Assembly: GCF_008831285.2 (NCBI RefSeq)
Contig: NC_045138.2
Location: forward strand, 34,528,769 to 34,592,768
Direction of reading: 5' to 3'
DNA length: 64,000 nucleotides
Source: Nymphaea colorata
Taxonomy: Eukaryota; Streptophyta; Magnoliopsida; Nymphaeales; Nymphaeaceae
Shown: piece after piece, positions 1 through 11,349 of the stretch
Layout: every line of letters starts with the position of its first letter
How positions within the stretch are numbered: the first letter of the stretch is position 1
Notes under the pieces: generated by a model
What the model was told of the DNA's origin: nothing
Seen by the model: only the letters and a program-made list of their open reading frames with translations
The model's database searches: none
Translations under genes and position numbers: made by a program

Positions 1-78
1 ACTGCTGAACGTTTAGAAGAAAATGTATGTAGCTTTTACTTGGACTTCACAGTGCGAGTTATAATTTTCCTCTTGCAG

Positions 79-3000
79 ATGTCGGCGGAGTTTCAAATGC
101 CCTCTCCACTAGTACCTACGAGGGAAAGCTACTTTGTTAGATACTGCAAGCACCATCCGGATGGAAGCTGGGCGGTTGTTGACGTCTCCCTTGACAGTAT
201 ACGACCAAATGCACAGCCAGTATTAAGGTGCAGAAGAAGACCATCAGGATGCCTGATCCAACAAATGCCTAATGGTTACTCAAAGGTTAGAATGATGATT
301 TTTTTTTCTTTTCTGCAAATTGATTTCGGTAACAAGATAACAGCCTGCTGTTGGCATGGGACTTGCCTTTGTTGCGTGAAAATGAAGTGATTCATCGTCT
401 TTCCTCTTTGATCCTAAGCAGTCATGGTGCGGATTTGTTGACATTAACTTGCATGCGCTTGATCATGATGAACATGCGCTCCGTGATTCATAAACGAACA
501 TGCTCCCATGGGAATAAAGACACCATGCATGCATTTATGTACGTGCAACATCATGCCAAAATACGCCTGTTCAAATCTCATAATTGACATGCATCTGTGT
601 TGCAGGATATGTGCGTTACGTCCATTAATACGGGCACTTGCATTTTTATCCACGTCTGTAGATTGGATGTCGGTACAAGCTTGTTTTTATCCACGTTGAG
701 CTATGGACGTCGTTAATGTTTAGGGGAAAAAATTTCATTGACGTGAGAATGGACACGCGTCGATAAATCTTGTTTTTTTGTCGACGTCTTATGAACGTCC
801 AGTACAAGTTCTTTTGTCTATGTTTAGAATATAGACGTCCGTAAAAGTCAAACGTCAAGAACATCCTAACGCCAATCACCAGTCAATACTCTTTTGGCCT
901 AGAAGAACGTTGGTAAAAATTGCCTTTCACCGACGTATCTTTTCCCCTATTTTTTTCTTTTTCTTTTTTTGTAGTGTCCCATCTTTGTTGTTTATTCTGG
1001 CCCATAGATATCACCTCCTACTGCCCTTAATTACACTCTTCTCCGAGGGATCATCGGTGATGCCAACTCCATTATGCACAAGTCGAAGTGGAGCCTGTGC
1101 GGAGTTGAAATACAAGCTTCAGGGAAATCAAATTCTCGTGGAAAACGAAAGAATGGAAATGGCGACCATATCAGCCGTTTCATTGCTTATCCGCCTTTGT
1201 ATTATTCCTTTGGTCTGAGGAGATGGTCGTGCAATGCTCCTCCAGGGAGCTGCTGCTACCTTCTGAGTCTTCTTGTCAAGATAACTCCTCTCACTTCCCC
1301 CTGCATTAAATTAACTTCACTATGCAGAAGAACCATAGCAAAATGGCTGATTATGCAGAACTATGCGAGGGGTGGAGCCGGCCCCTCACAACGCAAATTA
1401 AAGTTGTGTTCAGAATCCATAGAATCCAGCATTGCACCCATGTGCACGTAGACACATACTGAGGATTATGCAATATAAGTCCAAATTGATTTGAAATCAT
1501 TTTTACCTTGGAGAATGGACTCATCAAATTGCAGTGCAGGTTATGTGGGTGGAGCACGTTGAGGTAGACGACCGAGCAGTTCATAGCATATATAAGTCGC
1601 TTGTCAATTCTGGAATGGCCTTTGGTGCAAAGCGATGGGTATCCACTCTTGATAGGCAATGTGAACGGCTAGCGAGCGCCATGGCTAGTAACATCCCTCC
1701 AAGAGATGTTGGTGGTACGCAACGAAACAGAAAGCTGTTAAGTTACTAAGATTCAAACTTCTGGTTCCATGTAATCTTTCAAAAGCGTGGATACCCTCCA
1801 GAAAATCATCAACAAGTAGACGCCCTTCTGCAATTTCTGATATATTGGGCTTTTATGGTTTTTCTTCTTTCTTTTTTTGCCAGTTATAACGAGTCCAGAG
1901 GGGAGGAGAAGCATGCTGAAGTTGGCAGAGAGAATGGTTATAAGTTTTTGCGCTGGTGTGGGTGCAACTACAACGCATACATGGACTACTCTGTCTGGAA
2001 ACGAAGCAGAGGATGTGAGGGTGATGACAAGAAAGAGCATAGGTGATCCAGGAAGGCCGCCAGGCATTGTTCTAAGTGCAGCTACTTCCTTCTGGCTGCC
2101 TGTCCCTCCAAAGAGGGTCTTTGATTTCCTTCGGGATGAGAATTCAAGAAAGGAGGTAACATTAATCCCTGTCTATTAATCAGATCCAGAATTAGGTTGT
2201 TCTAGAGTTTCTTCAGATCAGGCTTGGTTGTCATGCCTCTACAGATTTTATCGTCTTACCGTGTCTTCAAATGAACCAAGTCCCTCCAATTTAGGGATAG
2301 TTTTTTTCAAAAATAAAGAGGCATTGTCGGAAGTTCTATGCATATTTTAGAAAGAATGGCCGGTTACTTGTTGAAGCTAATGTTTTATTCTCGTGCTGAT
2401 GACAGTGGGACATTCTCTCCAACGGAGGAGTAGTACAAGAAATGGCCCATATTGCCAACGGCCATGACCCTGGAAACTGCGTCTCGCTTCTACGAGTAAA
2501 TGTAAGATATACACATTTGCAGCTCATTTCATATGTACAGTACAGAATTTGTTACACTTTTACTTTACCATTACATGCTTTTTCTTTTTTGGCTTTTTAC
2601 GCATAATCTGCACTTAGGCAGTCATTCTGAGCCGCAGTCTCATATGCTGCTTAAAAGATTCTAGTTAGTACCTTACCATCAGGGCCCATATATGCATCCT
2701 TTCTCTTCTGTAGGCAGTCACCCTTGTGGGCTTTGAACTAATAGATCTGACTCCTTAATGAGAAGGTCTCCCACAGATGACAACAAATTCTTCATCTATC
2801 GTGTTTGAGGTCATATGGGATCGTCGGATGAGTATAGTCTTTTATGTCGTTGACAGCAATGAATGTGAAGTGCGTTACGTCTTTCTTTTTCAATTAACTT
2901 GAAGGGAAGTTTTCTCTTCGCTTCAAACACTAGCAGCTGTTTAGTTTAATCTCTCCATCAGTCCTCTTACGTGTCTCTGTATAAGCAGTCCGTCTACCTG

Positions 3001-3735
3001 CCATGGACATGTTCCGGCCCATTCATATTACTAAAGTCTGCTTATTGGCATGACGCTGCTAATTTAGCAATACCTCCATTCAACACAAGGGATGATTTCA
3101 AAATTTTCAGTTTTGGCATTTGAGATATTAATTAATGGACTACGATTCACCGTGTATCTCTACAAGGTTCTGTGCTTTCGATGTTGACTACAGTATGCCA
3201 AATGCTTGTCTTCGTGCGTGACTGGACGTTGTGTGGGTTTGTGCATATGTCGTGTTAAAAGGAATAAGTCATTACTGAAATCTCTGCAACCATCTAATCC
3301 AAATGCATGTAATTATTTTCTTTAAATTCAACGTCTGTGGCTTTTCAGAGCACAAATTCAAATCAAAGCAATATGTTAATACTGCAAGAGAGCTGCACGG
3401 ATGCATCAGGGTCGTATGTGGTGTATGCACCGGTGGACATTGTAGCCATGAATGCCGTGCTAACAGGTGGGGACCCAGAATGCGTGGCTCTTCTTCCCTC
3501 AGGGTTCGCCATATTGCCAGACGGGCCGACCGCCACCACCACCCAGAGCGGAACGGCAGAGGTAGGAGCTACTGGAGGAGGAGGGGGAGGGTCACTTTTA
3601 ACGGTGGCGTTCCAGATCTTGGTCGACTCCGCCCCCAACGCCAAGCTCTCACTGGGATCAGTGGCAACAGTTAACAGCCTCATCGCTTGCACCGTCGATA
3701 GGATCAAAGCTGCGGTTACGTGCGACACTGCATGA
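79..3735 (+). CDS. HD-ZIP class IV homeodomain transcription factor, 3' half (PDF2/ATML1-like)
   Basis: C-terminal half of a class IV HD-ZIP regulator; family members act in the nucleus to specify epidermal (L1) identity. Visible exons are 79-285, 1540-1714, 1884-2155, 2406-2501 and 3349-3735, with GT-AG borders and matching phases, giving 378 residues to a TGA stop. The first exon opens at a codon boundary inside the START domain ([18 protein letters not shown]). It is followed by the hallmark stretches [82 protein letters not shown] and [15 protein letters not shown], ending with [13 protein letters not shown]. The wording [16 protein letters not shown] and EMAHIANG fits the PDF2/ATML1 branch better than ANL2. 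The homeodomain, leucine zipper and START N-terminus lie upstream of the window. A glycine run (about 3575-3590) sits in the variable C-terminal linker. The first visible intron carries a CACTA relic. Confidence 0.95.
604..976. mobile_element. CACTA (En/Spm) transposon terminus in an HD-ZIP IV intron
   Basis: The stretch ends at 964-976 in TTTTTTTGTAGTG, the reverse complement of a CACTAC-A-rich CACTA terminus. The preceding 350 bases are full of short GACGTC / ACGTCC / CGACGT motifs in both orientations, as in CACTA subterminal arrays. No matching CACTAC left end is visible between 285 and 604, so this is either a single end left by truncation or an element whose left end has decayed. The left limit given is approximate. 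It lies wholly inside the intron between exons 79-285 and 1540-1714, and the exon phases are unaffected. Confidence 0.55.
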
Positions 3736-3803
3736 TGCCTCGTCCTGCTCTCCCATTTACGTATGCTTCAATCTTCCTTCCTGATTTATTATGATCATTT
3801 CTG

Positions 3804-3836
<33 letters not shown>

Positions 3837-5554
3837 TTAATTAAGGTAGATTAAGAATCGCATTGAGTGACTTTTTTTTTTTTTTTGTTGAGGGGGAGTA
3901 GTAATCGCAGCTACCGGCTTTATCTATCGGGCCCATGGAAAAAAGCGGGGAGCGAAGGGTTTCTTATCCGTTCTATCCACGGTTCTCTTGTTGAATGTGT
4001 TTCGGAGACCATACTTTTTATCGTTTCTGTAACTTTTCGAAGACTGTGCGTATTAGTGCTTGGGGAAAGGGCTGATGTACAGGAGTTTCTTCGGGAGGCG
4101 ATAGATGTTTAAGTTGACTAGTGAGGAACGTCATATCATACATAGCAGCGGCAGCGGCGGAGTAATTATTTGTTTACAGGAAGAAATGAAATATTTATAT
4201 GGCTCTGCTGAGTGCCGACTGTGGGGGGGGTGAGGGGCCTCTAGCTGAGCAAGTGTTGAGCTTGCGTTCTCAACTACGCATGTTCCTGCGCATGGGGACA
4301 AAACCTCTGATGATGCAAGCAAGCAAACAGAACGACGATTTGGGTTGGCGTTGTCCTCAGTTAAAAATTCACCATCATTTTGAAAATTGTGCAATTTGCA
4401 ATTCTTTTTCTTTCCCCGCAGGATCTTTTTTTTATGTTTGGTGCTTCTCTCTCTCACCTTTTCCATTCATCACCTTTATGTGCATGTGCATTTGTGCAGT
4501 CAGTAACAAAGGAGGGGTGAAGGGAAAGGCCAGCCTTTTTGGAAGTCAAGAACGCACCTCTGATGCACCTTGCCACGTGGTGTTGGGGCTTCAGAAGCAA
4601 CGCACATGCAAGAGTATTGGTTCGGGTATTGACTTCACCACTTATTAATTAAACAAAATATATATAAATATAATACTTAGTCCGTCTTCTTGCCTTTGAC
4701 CTTGTGAGCCCAATGGAGAGGTCCTTTCGTTTCCTCTTTTGAAGAATTAGGGTTTAGGGACAATGTGTGTCATTTTGTAACTTACTTCTCTCTTGTTTTG
4801 TTTTGTTTTATTTATCTATAGTCGATCGTCATGATATTTGTTTGATGTTTGGCACAAGTTGGTGGGACGGAAATTAACAGCAGATCGCGTGTTTCATTGG
4901 AAGGAAATTAAGGGTGGAGTTTGATTTTCTACTACCATTTTAAACAATTTGTTTAGTTTTTTCTTCTTTCCTCGAAATTTCTCCATTCCTTTTCTACGAA
5001 AACGAGAAAGAATTTAATAATTTCATGAGCAACTGAGACCAGCGTGCCTTTATTCATGAACTTGTATTTATTATCGAAGATTGAGGGGCCGGCCCCGTAG
5101 CTTGACGGAATGCAATTAAGTTGATGCATGCTGGGTGCCCGTAGAAAGGGGGAAACTCCCGCTTCCAAGCATATGCACAATATATATGCATGGCACTCCA
5201 GTTTCGGTGCGACGTTGTTGATTGATTTATGCTCTTGACCTAAAGATAGGGCGCGTTGACACTCGGCAAGATGTTGGTGTCGTGATCATCCATATCTAAT
5301 TCCAAGGAGGTGACGGATGTCTCTTAGAATGTAGTCTGCCCAAGACAATTAATTTGTTAACATTTAATTATCTTCATTATGATATTAAAGTGCTGGCTCC
5401 CAGGAGTCATACATTGCCAAATATTAATGCATCCTTTCCGGTCCTTTAAATTGGCTGATCGATCGGTAGGTGCTTGTATTCGTACGTTTTCATTCCGCAA
5501 CATTCTCTTCACTATGATTCCTTCCTTTCGGAAAATCGATGAGCAGTTTACGAA
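3736..5554. other. Intergenic region with HD-ZIP IV 3' UTR and an AT microsatellite
   Basis: Downstream of the HD-ZIP IV stop. It begins with the likely 3' UTR and a perfect AT dinucleotide run at 3804-3829. The rest is AT-rich with poly-T tracts (about 3870-3885). No reading frame here carries a recognisable motif, and I see no RNA gene. Confidence 0.6.
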
Positions 5555-6283
5555 TCAACAAAAACAAAAACAGATGGTAAAAAAAGAAATTGATTTTTGC
5601 ACCTGTGACGAGTAGGCTGCACTGCGATGGCCAGGAGAAGGCAGGGTGATCTCTAACTCAATATTATCGCTCATTCGTCTGCCCATAAGCTGGCGATCTA
5701 GACAGTTTGTGTAGATGTGTGAAGATGAAGATGGCGTCGCTGCCTCCAAGTTGGCGGCATATTTGATGGACATCTCGATGAACTTGCTCGCATATTGATC
5801 CAATGTCTTTCCTTAGTCAATCTTTAACGTCTGCACAAACAGCCACACCAACTGCCAGCTCGATTGCCTCTCAGACGCATTGATCCTCCATCACACCCAG
5901 CTGATGTAGTGTCCACTGCCGTAGCTCTTATACCAAATGTTGGCGTGGTCCCTTATTTACACTCAATCTCACAAAATGGGAAGGAGAGGCTGCAACGTAC
6001 AAGAGAGAATGGAGAGGTGCCGAGAGAGGGAGCAGAGTACGACAAGAGTAGAGAGAGGGAGAGAGCGAGAGCGTACAAGGATGGCAGGAGAGAGAGCTAC
6101 AAGGATGGCAGGACGGAGAGAGAAAAGGGGACTTGACGCCACGGGTAGAGGGCAAAAAAAAACTTTTCTTGTTTTTCTTTCTCCTTTTGACCGCTCACTT
6201 CTCAACTACACGATAAGGTTAAATAAAGAAAATAAAAAAACTTCTCAACTAAACGATAAGGCTAAATAAAGAAAATAAAAAAA
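5555..6283 (-). mobile_element. Decayed LTR retrotransposon (Ty3-like): gag fragment, primer-binding site and LTR end
   Basis: Read on the minus strand, an LTR-like sequence ends in CCAACA at 5938. Two bases later comes TGGTATAAGAGC (5935 to 5924), one mismatch from the initiator-tRNA-Met primer-binding site TGGTATCAGAGC. About 130 bases further on, a frame at 5805-5555 reads LDQYASKFIEMSIKYAAN, resembling the Ty3-type retrotransposon gag phrase DQYASKFIELSKYA. The region between the binding site and this motif contains stops and is far too short for a full gag N-terminus, so the element is internally deleted. No protease or polymerase follows. The outer LTR limit is unknown; I place it near the 43-bp tandem duplication ending at 6283. 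The family assignment rests on one motif and one binding site. Confidence 0.5.
6198..6283. repeat. 43-bp tandem duplication (two copies)
   Basis: Copies at 6198-6240 and 6241-6283 begin CTTCTCAACT and end in an A tract. They differ at two positions that I can count. The duplication lies at or beyond the outer side of the retrotransposon LTR. Confidence 0.85.
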
Positions 6284-6490
6284 CTAAATCTTGATGGTTG
6301 AGTTTAGTAACCACTGGTGATGCTTTTCCACGATCCTCTCCTCTTCAACTTTTCATTCCCATCAATTTCTTCATTCCTCTTTTTTAACTCCGCACTCGCA
6401 CTTTCCCACGAGCTCCTCTCAATGGAGGTGGTGTTTGAGGTGTGCAACAACAACAAGTACAAGATCGAGATCGGCTTCTTTCATGTCGTG

Positions 6491-7860
6491 TATTAAAATT
6501 TTAATCCAATGATGTGCTCTTTATGCATTTACTTATCATGTGTTAATGAGATGTGTCTCGATTTAGATGCAGCAAACCCGAATCTCGTCTTCAAACTGAC
6601 AGCATGTGCAAGTTCTTTGAATCCATGAAAACCTGCAATAATGACTAATTTGTTCTCAAGAAGCATCTGATTACCTTCAAGTTTCTTGATTGTTGGGTGC
6701 TACCATCCGTCCTTAGAGTGTTTATAATGTGTAAATTCTGCTTGTTTGGTGAATCAAAGCTGGAAATGTACATCAATCATTTGTTTGGTGGTTGAGATGT
6801 TTAGAGTGGAAATAGTCTTTGCTGCAGAAAGTATTATTGCAGGATCATATGGCCCATATTTTGCAGTGTTTTGCATTATGTTCTTGGTTGAATATGTTCA
6901 ATTATCGTTTGCTTTTGCATTACTTAAATTGTGTTAATTTTTTTTTTTTTTTGGTGATGACAGTGAATGTCCTTGATCATCTACAATATTTGGGATGGCA
7001 ATAGACTAATATGGACAATACTTTTTGATAACATTCATGGTTTCTTCAGTTGATTGGGCACTGAACGGCCAGGAAGTGCCTGTTCCTTCAACGCCTTTAA
7101 AGCTGAGCTTGATGGTGGATTAGCCCCGCAAGCTTAGGCCTGGTTCAATAATTGAGTCAAAGAGCCATGGCATAAATCTCAGGCGCTGTTAAATTTAGAG
7201 CCAGTGGATGAGTGGAGACTTTATGGGCGAGCAGAAATGTGCAGGATAGACTTGAATGCAAAGAGATTAACCTGAGTATAGAAAGAAAATATTTTGGTTT
7301 TAATTTGTGGTTTAGTATTAAAATTTCAAACCAATAAACAAATGCTCTTTTTGCATTTGCTCATCATGATTTAATGGGATTGAATCTCTCAACTTAGACA
7401 CACAGGACCTGAAGCTGGCCTACAAACTGGCAGCATGTACATGTTCTGAAACATGCAAATCTGCAATACGTTCTCAAAACGCATCTGTTTACCTTCAGGT
7501 TTTTTGACTGCTGCAGGTGCTACGTGTGTCTTTGAGGGTTTATCATGTGTAAACTCTTCTTGTTTCAGGCAAAAGTGTTAGTGATCAAAGCTGGAAATGT
7601 ACATCAATCACTTGTTTGGTGTTTAGATTTTTAGAGTGAAAAAAGGTTTCTCTGCTGCAAAAAGCATTACTGGAGTTTCATATGGTCCATATTTTGCACC
7701 ATTTTCTTGGTTTAAATTTGTTGAATTATGGATTGCTGTCGCATTAGTTAAATTATGTTATTTTTGGTTGATAACCATGGTTTCTTTGATAGTCTACAAT
7801 ATTCAGGACGGCAATAGATTTTTTTTTATAGCATTCATGGCTTCTTTTGTTAATTGGTGA
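6491..7860. repeat. Diverged direct duplication, about 550 bp per copy
   Basis: Segment 6491-7060 reappears at about 7314-7860 in the same orientation. Shared blocks in the same order include TATTAAAATTT, GCATTT.CT.ATCATG, ACTGRCAGCATGT, RCGCATCTG.TTACCTTCA, CAAAGCTGGAAATGTACATC, TCATATGG.CCATATTTTGCA and a C.ACAATATT..GG.CGGCAATAGA-like block. Indels and many substitutions separate the copies, so the event is old. A short frame just upstream (6423-6494) starts MEVVFEVCNNNKYKIEIGFF. Another (7037 on) reads MVSSVDWALNGQEVPVPSTP before a stop, and the second copy retains a MASFVNW equivalent. These may be exon remnants of a duplicated gene, but I do not recognise the family. Confidence 0.6.
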
Positions 7861-7928
7861 GAAAAATTCAACTTTGATTCTTGAAACATAGCTAACTCAA
7901 GCTGAGATTACATATTTATAGTGGGAGA

Positions 7929-8035
7929 CCTATTACAAAATGTAACAATCTAAAAAAGTGAAACCTCCGGCATCCGAGACTCACCTATTACAAAATGTAA
8001 CAACCTAAAAAGAGACCGCCAGCATTCAAGACCCC
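7929..8035. repeat. 55-bp imperfect tandem repeat (two copies)
   Basis: Copies start CCTATTACAAAATGTAACAA at 7929 and again at 7984. Both run through a C-TAAAAA block into a GC-richer tail (CCGGCATCCGAGAC versus CCAGCATTCAAGAC). It lies just downstream of the diverged duplication and has no coding potential. Confidence 0.75.
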
Positions 8036-8732
8036 ATTACTGTTCTTTATTATTAAGTACAAATGGCCTTGTTGCCTATGTCACACGGTGCGGGTATGAG
8101 TTTGAGTACGGTGGTACGGGTTTATACATGAAAAAATGTGGGTATGAAAGAATGCGGGTACGTGAATATTGTAAATTTTATATTCTTAAAAATGATAAAA
8201 TGAGAAAAAAAAACATTCAGTCTTATAATCCACAAAAATTCTCAAAATTAAAGAAAAACGAGAAGAAAGTGAAAAAGGAAAATATAAAAGAAAAGAAAAA
8301 TCAAGATTAAAGAAGAAATAAGTTCGAAAATATAATTTTAAATGTTTTAAAATACAACGGTAGCCACTTACTCGTGTCGCCGTAACCTGTATCTCTCTCA
8401 TAGGTTGCCCGATTGATACAACTGATAACCTACAAAACATCAACCCACAGAAGAGAAGAAATTTCACAGGGTGCTGTTGCTATCTATTCTCCCTTTTCGC
8501 GCAGGGTAAGCTGTTGCTATCCTCTCTCTTCCTGTTTCAGCGTACATGTAAGCATCAATGTTTCAGCGTACATGTAAGCATCAAGCCAAACCACCGAGCC
8601 TGGCCAGAGTTTCTGCTGACAGTTTCTTCTCGCCGCAGCCACCATCTTCTTCTGCTGGAAGGATTTAGTTGTTTGTTGATGTTTAATTTTTTGGGCCAAC
8701 ACATGAAAGAGCAAATTGGAGTACTATTTCTT

Positions 8733-8771
<39 letters not shown>

Positions 8772-9641
8772 TTTCAGGTGGCACAGAGGAAGAAGAGCAG
8801 GGGCGCATGCGCCCTTTGTCTACCACCTTGAATTCAGCGAAGCGTGGTGGTTTTTAAACGCTCCCTAACTTTTGGGCTGACAAGGAACAGGTAGTTTGGG
8901 CTGCACAACCATGCCAGCTAGAACTCAATACTCTTTTGTCAAACTTGGACTCAAGTTTATTCGTAAATGAGCTCAAATGTAAGGTTGAGATGTTAAGGAG
9001 TAAAGTTTGAACTATAAGAACTCGAGTCAAGTTTGATTTGATTTATAAGAACTCAACTCAACATAATAATGTTGAAGTATAATGAGAGAATAGTTAAAAA
9101 CGAATTAAAAGAAGATGGACTTAACAAAAACAAGTTATGCGAGTCAAATTTGAGCTCGAGCCTGTCCTAGACTCGAGTTCCAGATGAGTTGGGCCGTGTA
9201 CAACCTCAACGTTTTTATTCAATTCTTAAAAAATTAAAGTATACAATGAAATTACAAAATTGCTGCTAAAGAAAAGAAGAGAGAAAATCACCCCATCCCG
9301 CGACAGCGAGGGATGACGTTCGCCATCGTGATCGGGCAAGGTCGCCCAAACGCAGTACGACGCCGTTTATCATTGCTTCCTAAGCCAGTGGCCTGGCGGT
9401 GTGACAACTTAAAAAGCTACAAAGAGAAAAGCAAAATCTACTCTCAAATCTAAATAGCAGCAAAGTATGTGATTAAAATCACAGAAAGAAAACGCTGTAG
9501 AAGCCATAGACCATATAATACATTTTGTTTTTAAGAAAAACTAGTGAAAAATATATCTTCTTCATCTACCATGTGTCCATGCATGGCAAACCTTGAAATC
9601 ACCCTTAGCAATCTTAATAGGATTGTTTTTCAATGATCGAA
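8036..9641. other. Intergenic, AT-rich; AC/AG microsatellite
   Basis: Non-coding, with repeated GCGGGTACG-like words around 8088-8165, an A-rich tract (8190-8310) that yields only a lysine-rich nonsense frame, and a compound microsatellite of AC then AG units at 8733-8771. No gene, RNA or transposon end is recognised. Confidence 0.5.
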
Positions 9642-10221
9642 TTAAAAGAAAAATGTGAGCAAGAACATCAACCGGGAAAATAACATTTTAGATGCACTCC
9701 ATTTTTCTTGATTAATTCGATGATGGGAAAAGCATGCATATGTTACACTTGGAGCTGTAGTCTGACTCCTCTCAGTGGGTGGCAGACGGACCCCATGGAG
9801 CACGTGATCTGCTTTTGATTCATTATTCATGTGAAGAATAGCTCGGACCCACATCTTGGCTGCATGCTTCACCATCTTCCCTTTCAACTTGTTTCTTAAG
9901 AAATCGATTGTTAAAAAATAATCTGATAAGTGTACAAGTTGATGAACATAGGACTTAACTGGTGGTACCTTTTCATACGAATAACAGTTTCTAGGATTAC
10001 GAAGCTCATAGAACGCAAGTTGTGAAAAAATAGCAGCACCGTTCAAATGAAGAGAAAGACCAACGTATTTGCTTAGTTTTCGGAAGATGTAAGTCTTGGA
10101 GAAGGTAAATTCCCTGGCGATCCTTCAAAATTGTTTGGGCCCAACTGAAATTAGACGGAAACGATTCCCACAAGCGTTTTAAAACAAAATGCTCATGCTT
10201 ATCTATTGGTTGCTCCCCCAA
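9642..10221 (-). pseudogene. Possible DUF247-like gene remnant
   Basis: Two overlapping minus-strand frames (10221-10006 and 10046-9642) look like one coding stretch broken by a frameshift near 10040. The second reads LHLNGAAIFSQLAFYELRN and then VKSYVHQLVHLSDYFLTIDF. Its spacing and hydrophobic pattern recall the DUF247 segment of the form NLIAYEQ...SYV.FMD.LI....D...LR. Residue identity is weak and the usual DUF247 C-terminal membrane segment is not seen. An unrelated open frame is equally possible. Confidence 0.2.
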
Positions 10222-11349
10222 TTCCGGGGAATGAAAGTTAGTTTATAATAGAGAAATGAAGGACTCGATGGTTTCGTAATCGGCAGACTTTGAACTTTGA
10301 ACTTTGTAGTGCACCACTGATCTAGGAAAATGCGCATCATATGTTATTGTGCTCGGATCTCATTTATGTGCAAGCCGCTTGGCCTTGTCTCCTGCAGTCT
10401 GCCTCCAAGTTGAAGGTTTTAAATCCAACTCACATGGCAGGAGCCCAGAGAACCATAAAAAAGGACGCACATCTCAATACATTTTTGAGTCACCAAGCTA
10501 CTGCTTAATCATTTTGGTTAAAAATAAAAAAAAGTCATTTTATCTGTTTCCCCAACAGTTTGAACTTTGAAGGGCCGAGCAAAGTGTCCTACAGCCAACC
10601 TATTTCACATAAAAAAAAGTGAAGCTGTTTATGTATGTCATATTGGGGCATCAAAATTTTATGTTAATAATAAAAATGCTCTTCATTAATAAAAAAACAA
10701 AACTTTTTTGTGAAGACAATAATGTAAAAAGTATCCCCTTTTTCACGCAACTCACACTGACAAAAAAAAAAAAAAAGTGGTGTTCCCCACATTTAAATAA
10801 GGCCAACAAAGGCAGTTGGATTTTCCCTGGAAATCCAACACCAACACTCCCCATAATTCTTAAAAGTCCGGTAATTGTTAAACATGCAACGGTGGCAACA
10901 AAATTGAAACAACCTGCCCCGCTACACCGATGTTTTTTTTTTCCTTAGATCAAGATTCTCTTGATTTCTCCTTATCATTGTCGAATACTGAAAGATTTAT
11001 TTGTGTGAGATTAGGAATGCTCAAGATGGATAGGGTAACTATGTTCTTATGCAATGGATAAGCTATCTATTTTTCTGAACGGTAATGTACTGACACGTTA
11101 AAGTGTTTGGTGTGAGCCTGCAAACTGTGGTGGCAAGCAGAATCGATAAAACTGTTATTATTATTTTTGTCTTCAACTTTTTTCTTTAAAAAAAAAAAAT
11201 TCAAAATATGGAGACAGAGTTCCTCCTCGCTGTCACACACCTTTCAGAATCTCCCCTTGGTCTTATAGGTCAGCAGCCACTATGCCACCACTGGCTCCTC
11301 CGGTTCTCTTCGCTTCCTCCTTCCCGACTTTCTTACGGCCCCATTGGAG
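10222..11349. other. Intergenic, upstream of the XTH gene
   Basis: No gene is recognised. The region has several poly-A tracts (10611-10618, 10762-10775, 11188-11199). The final 150 bases are presumably promoter and 5' leader of the XTH, but I see no convincing TATA box at a fixed distance. Confidence 0.4.

Noticed and set aside
3363-3728. Long minus-strand frame opposite the last HD-ZIP IV exon
   Set aside because: Shadow of the GC-rich coding exon on the other strand, which has clear family motifs.
8128-8310. Lysine-rich plus-strand open frame
   Set aside because: Arises from an A-rich tract with no domain, splice context or sensible composition.
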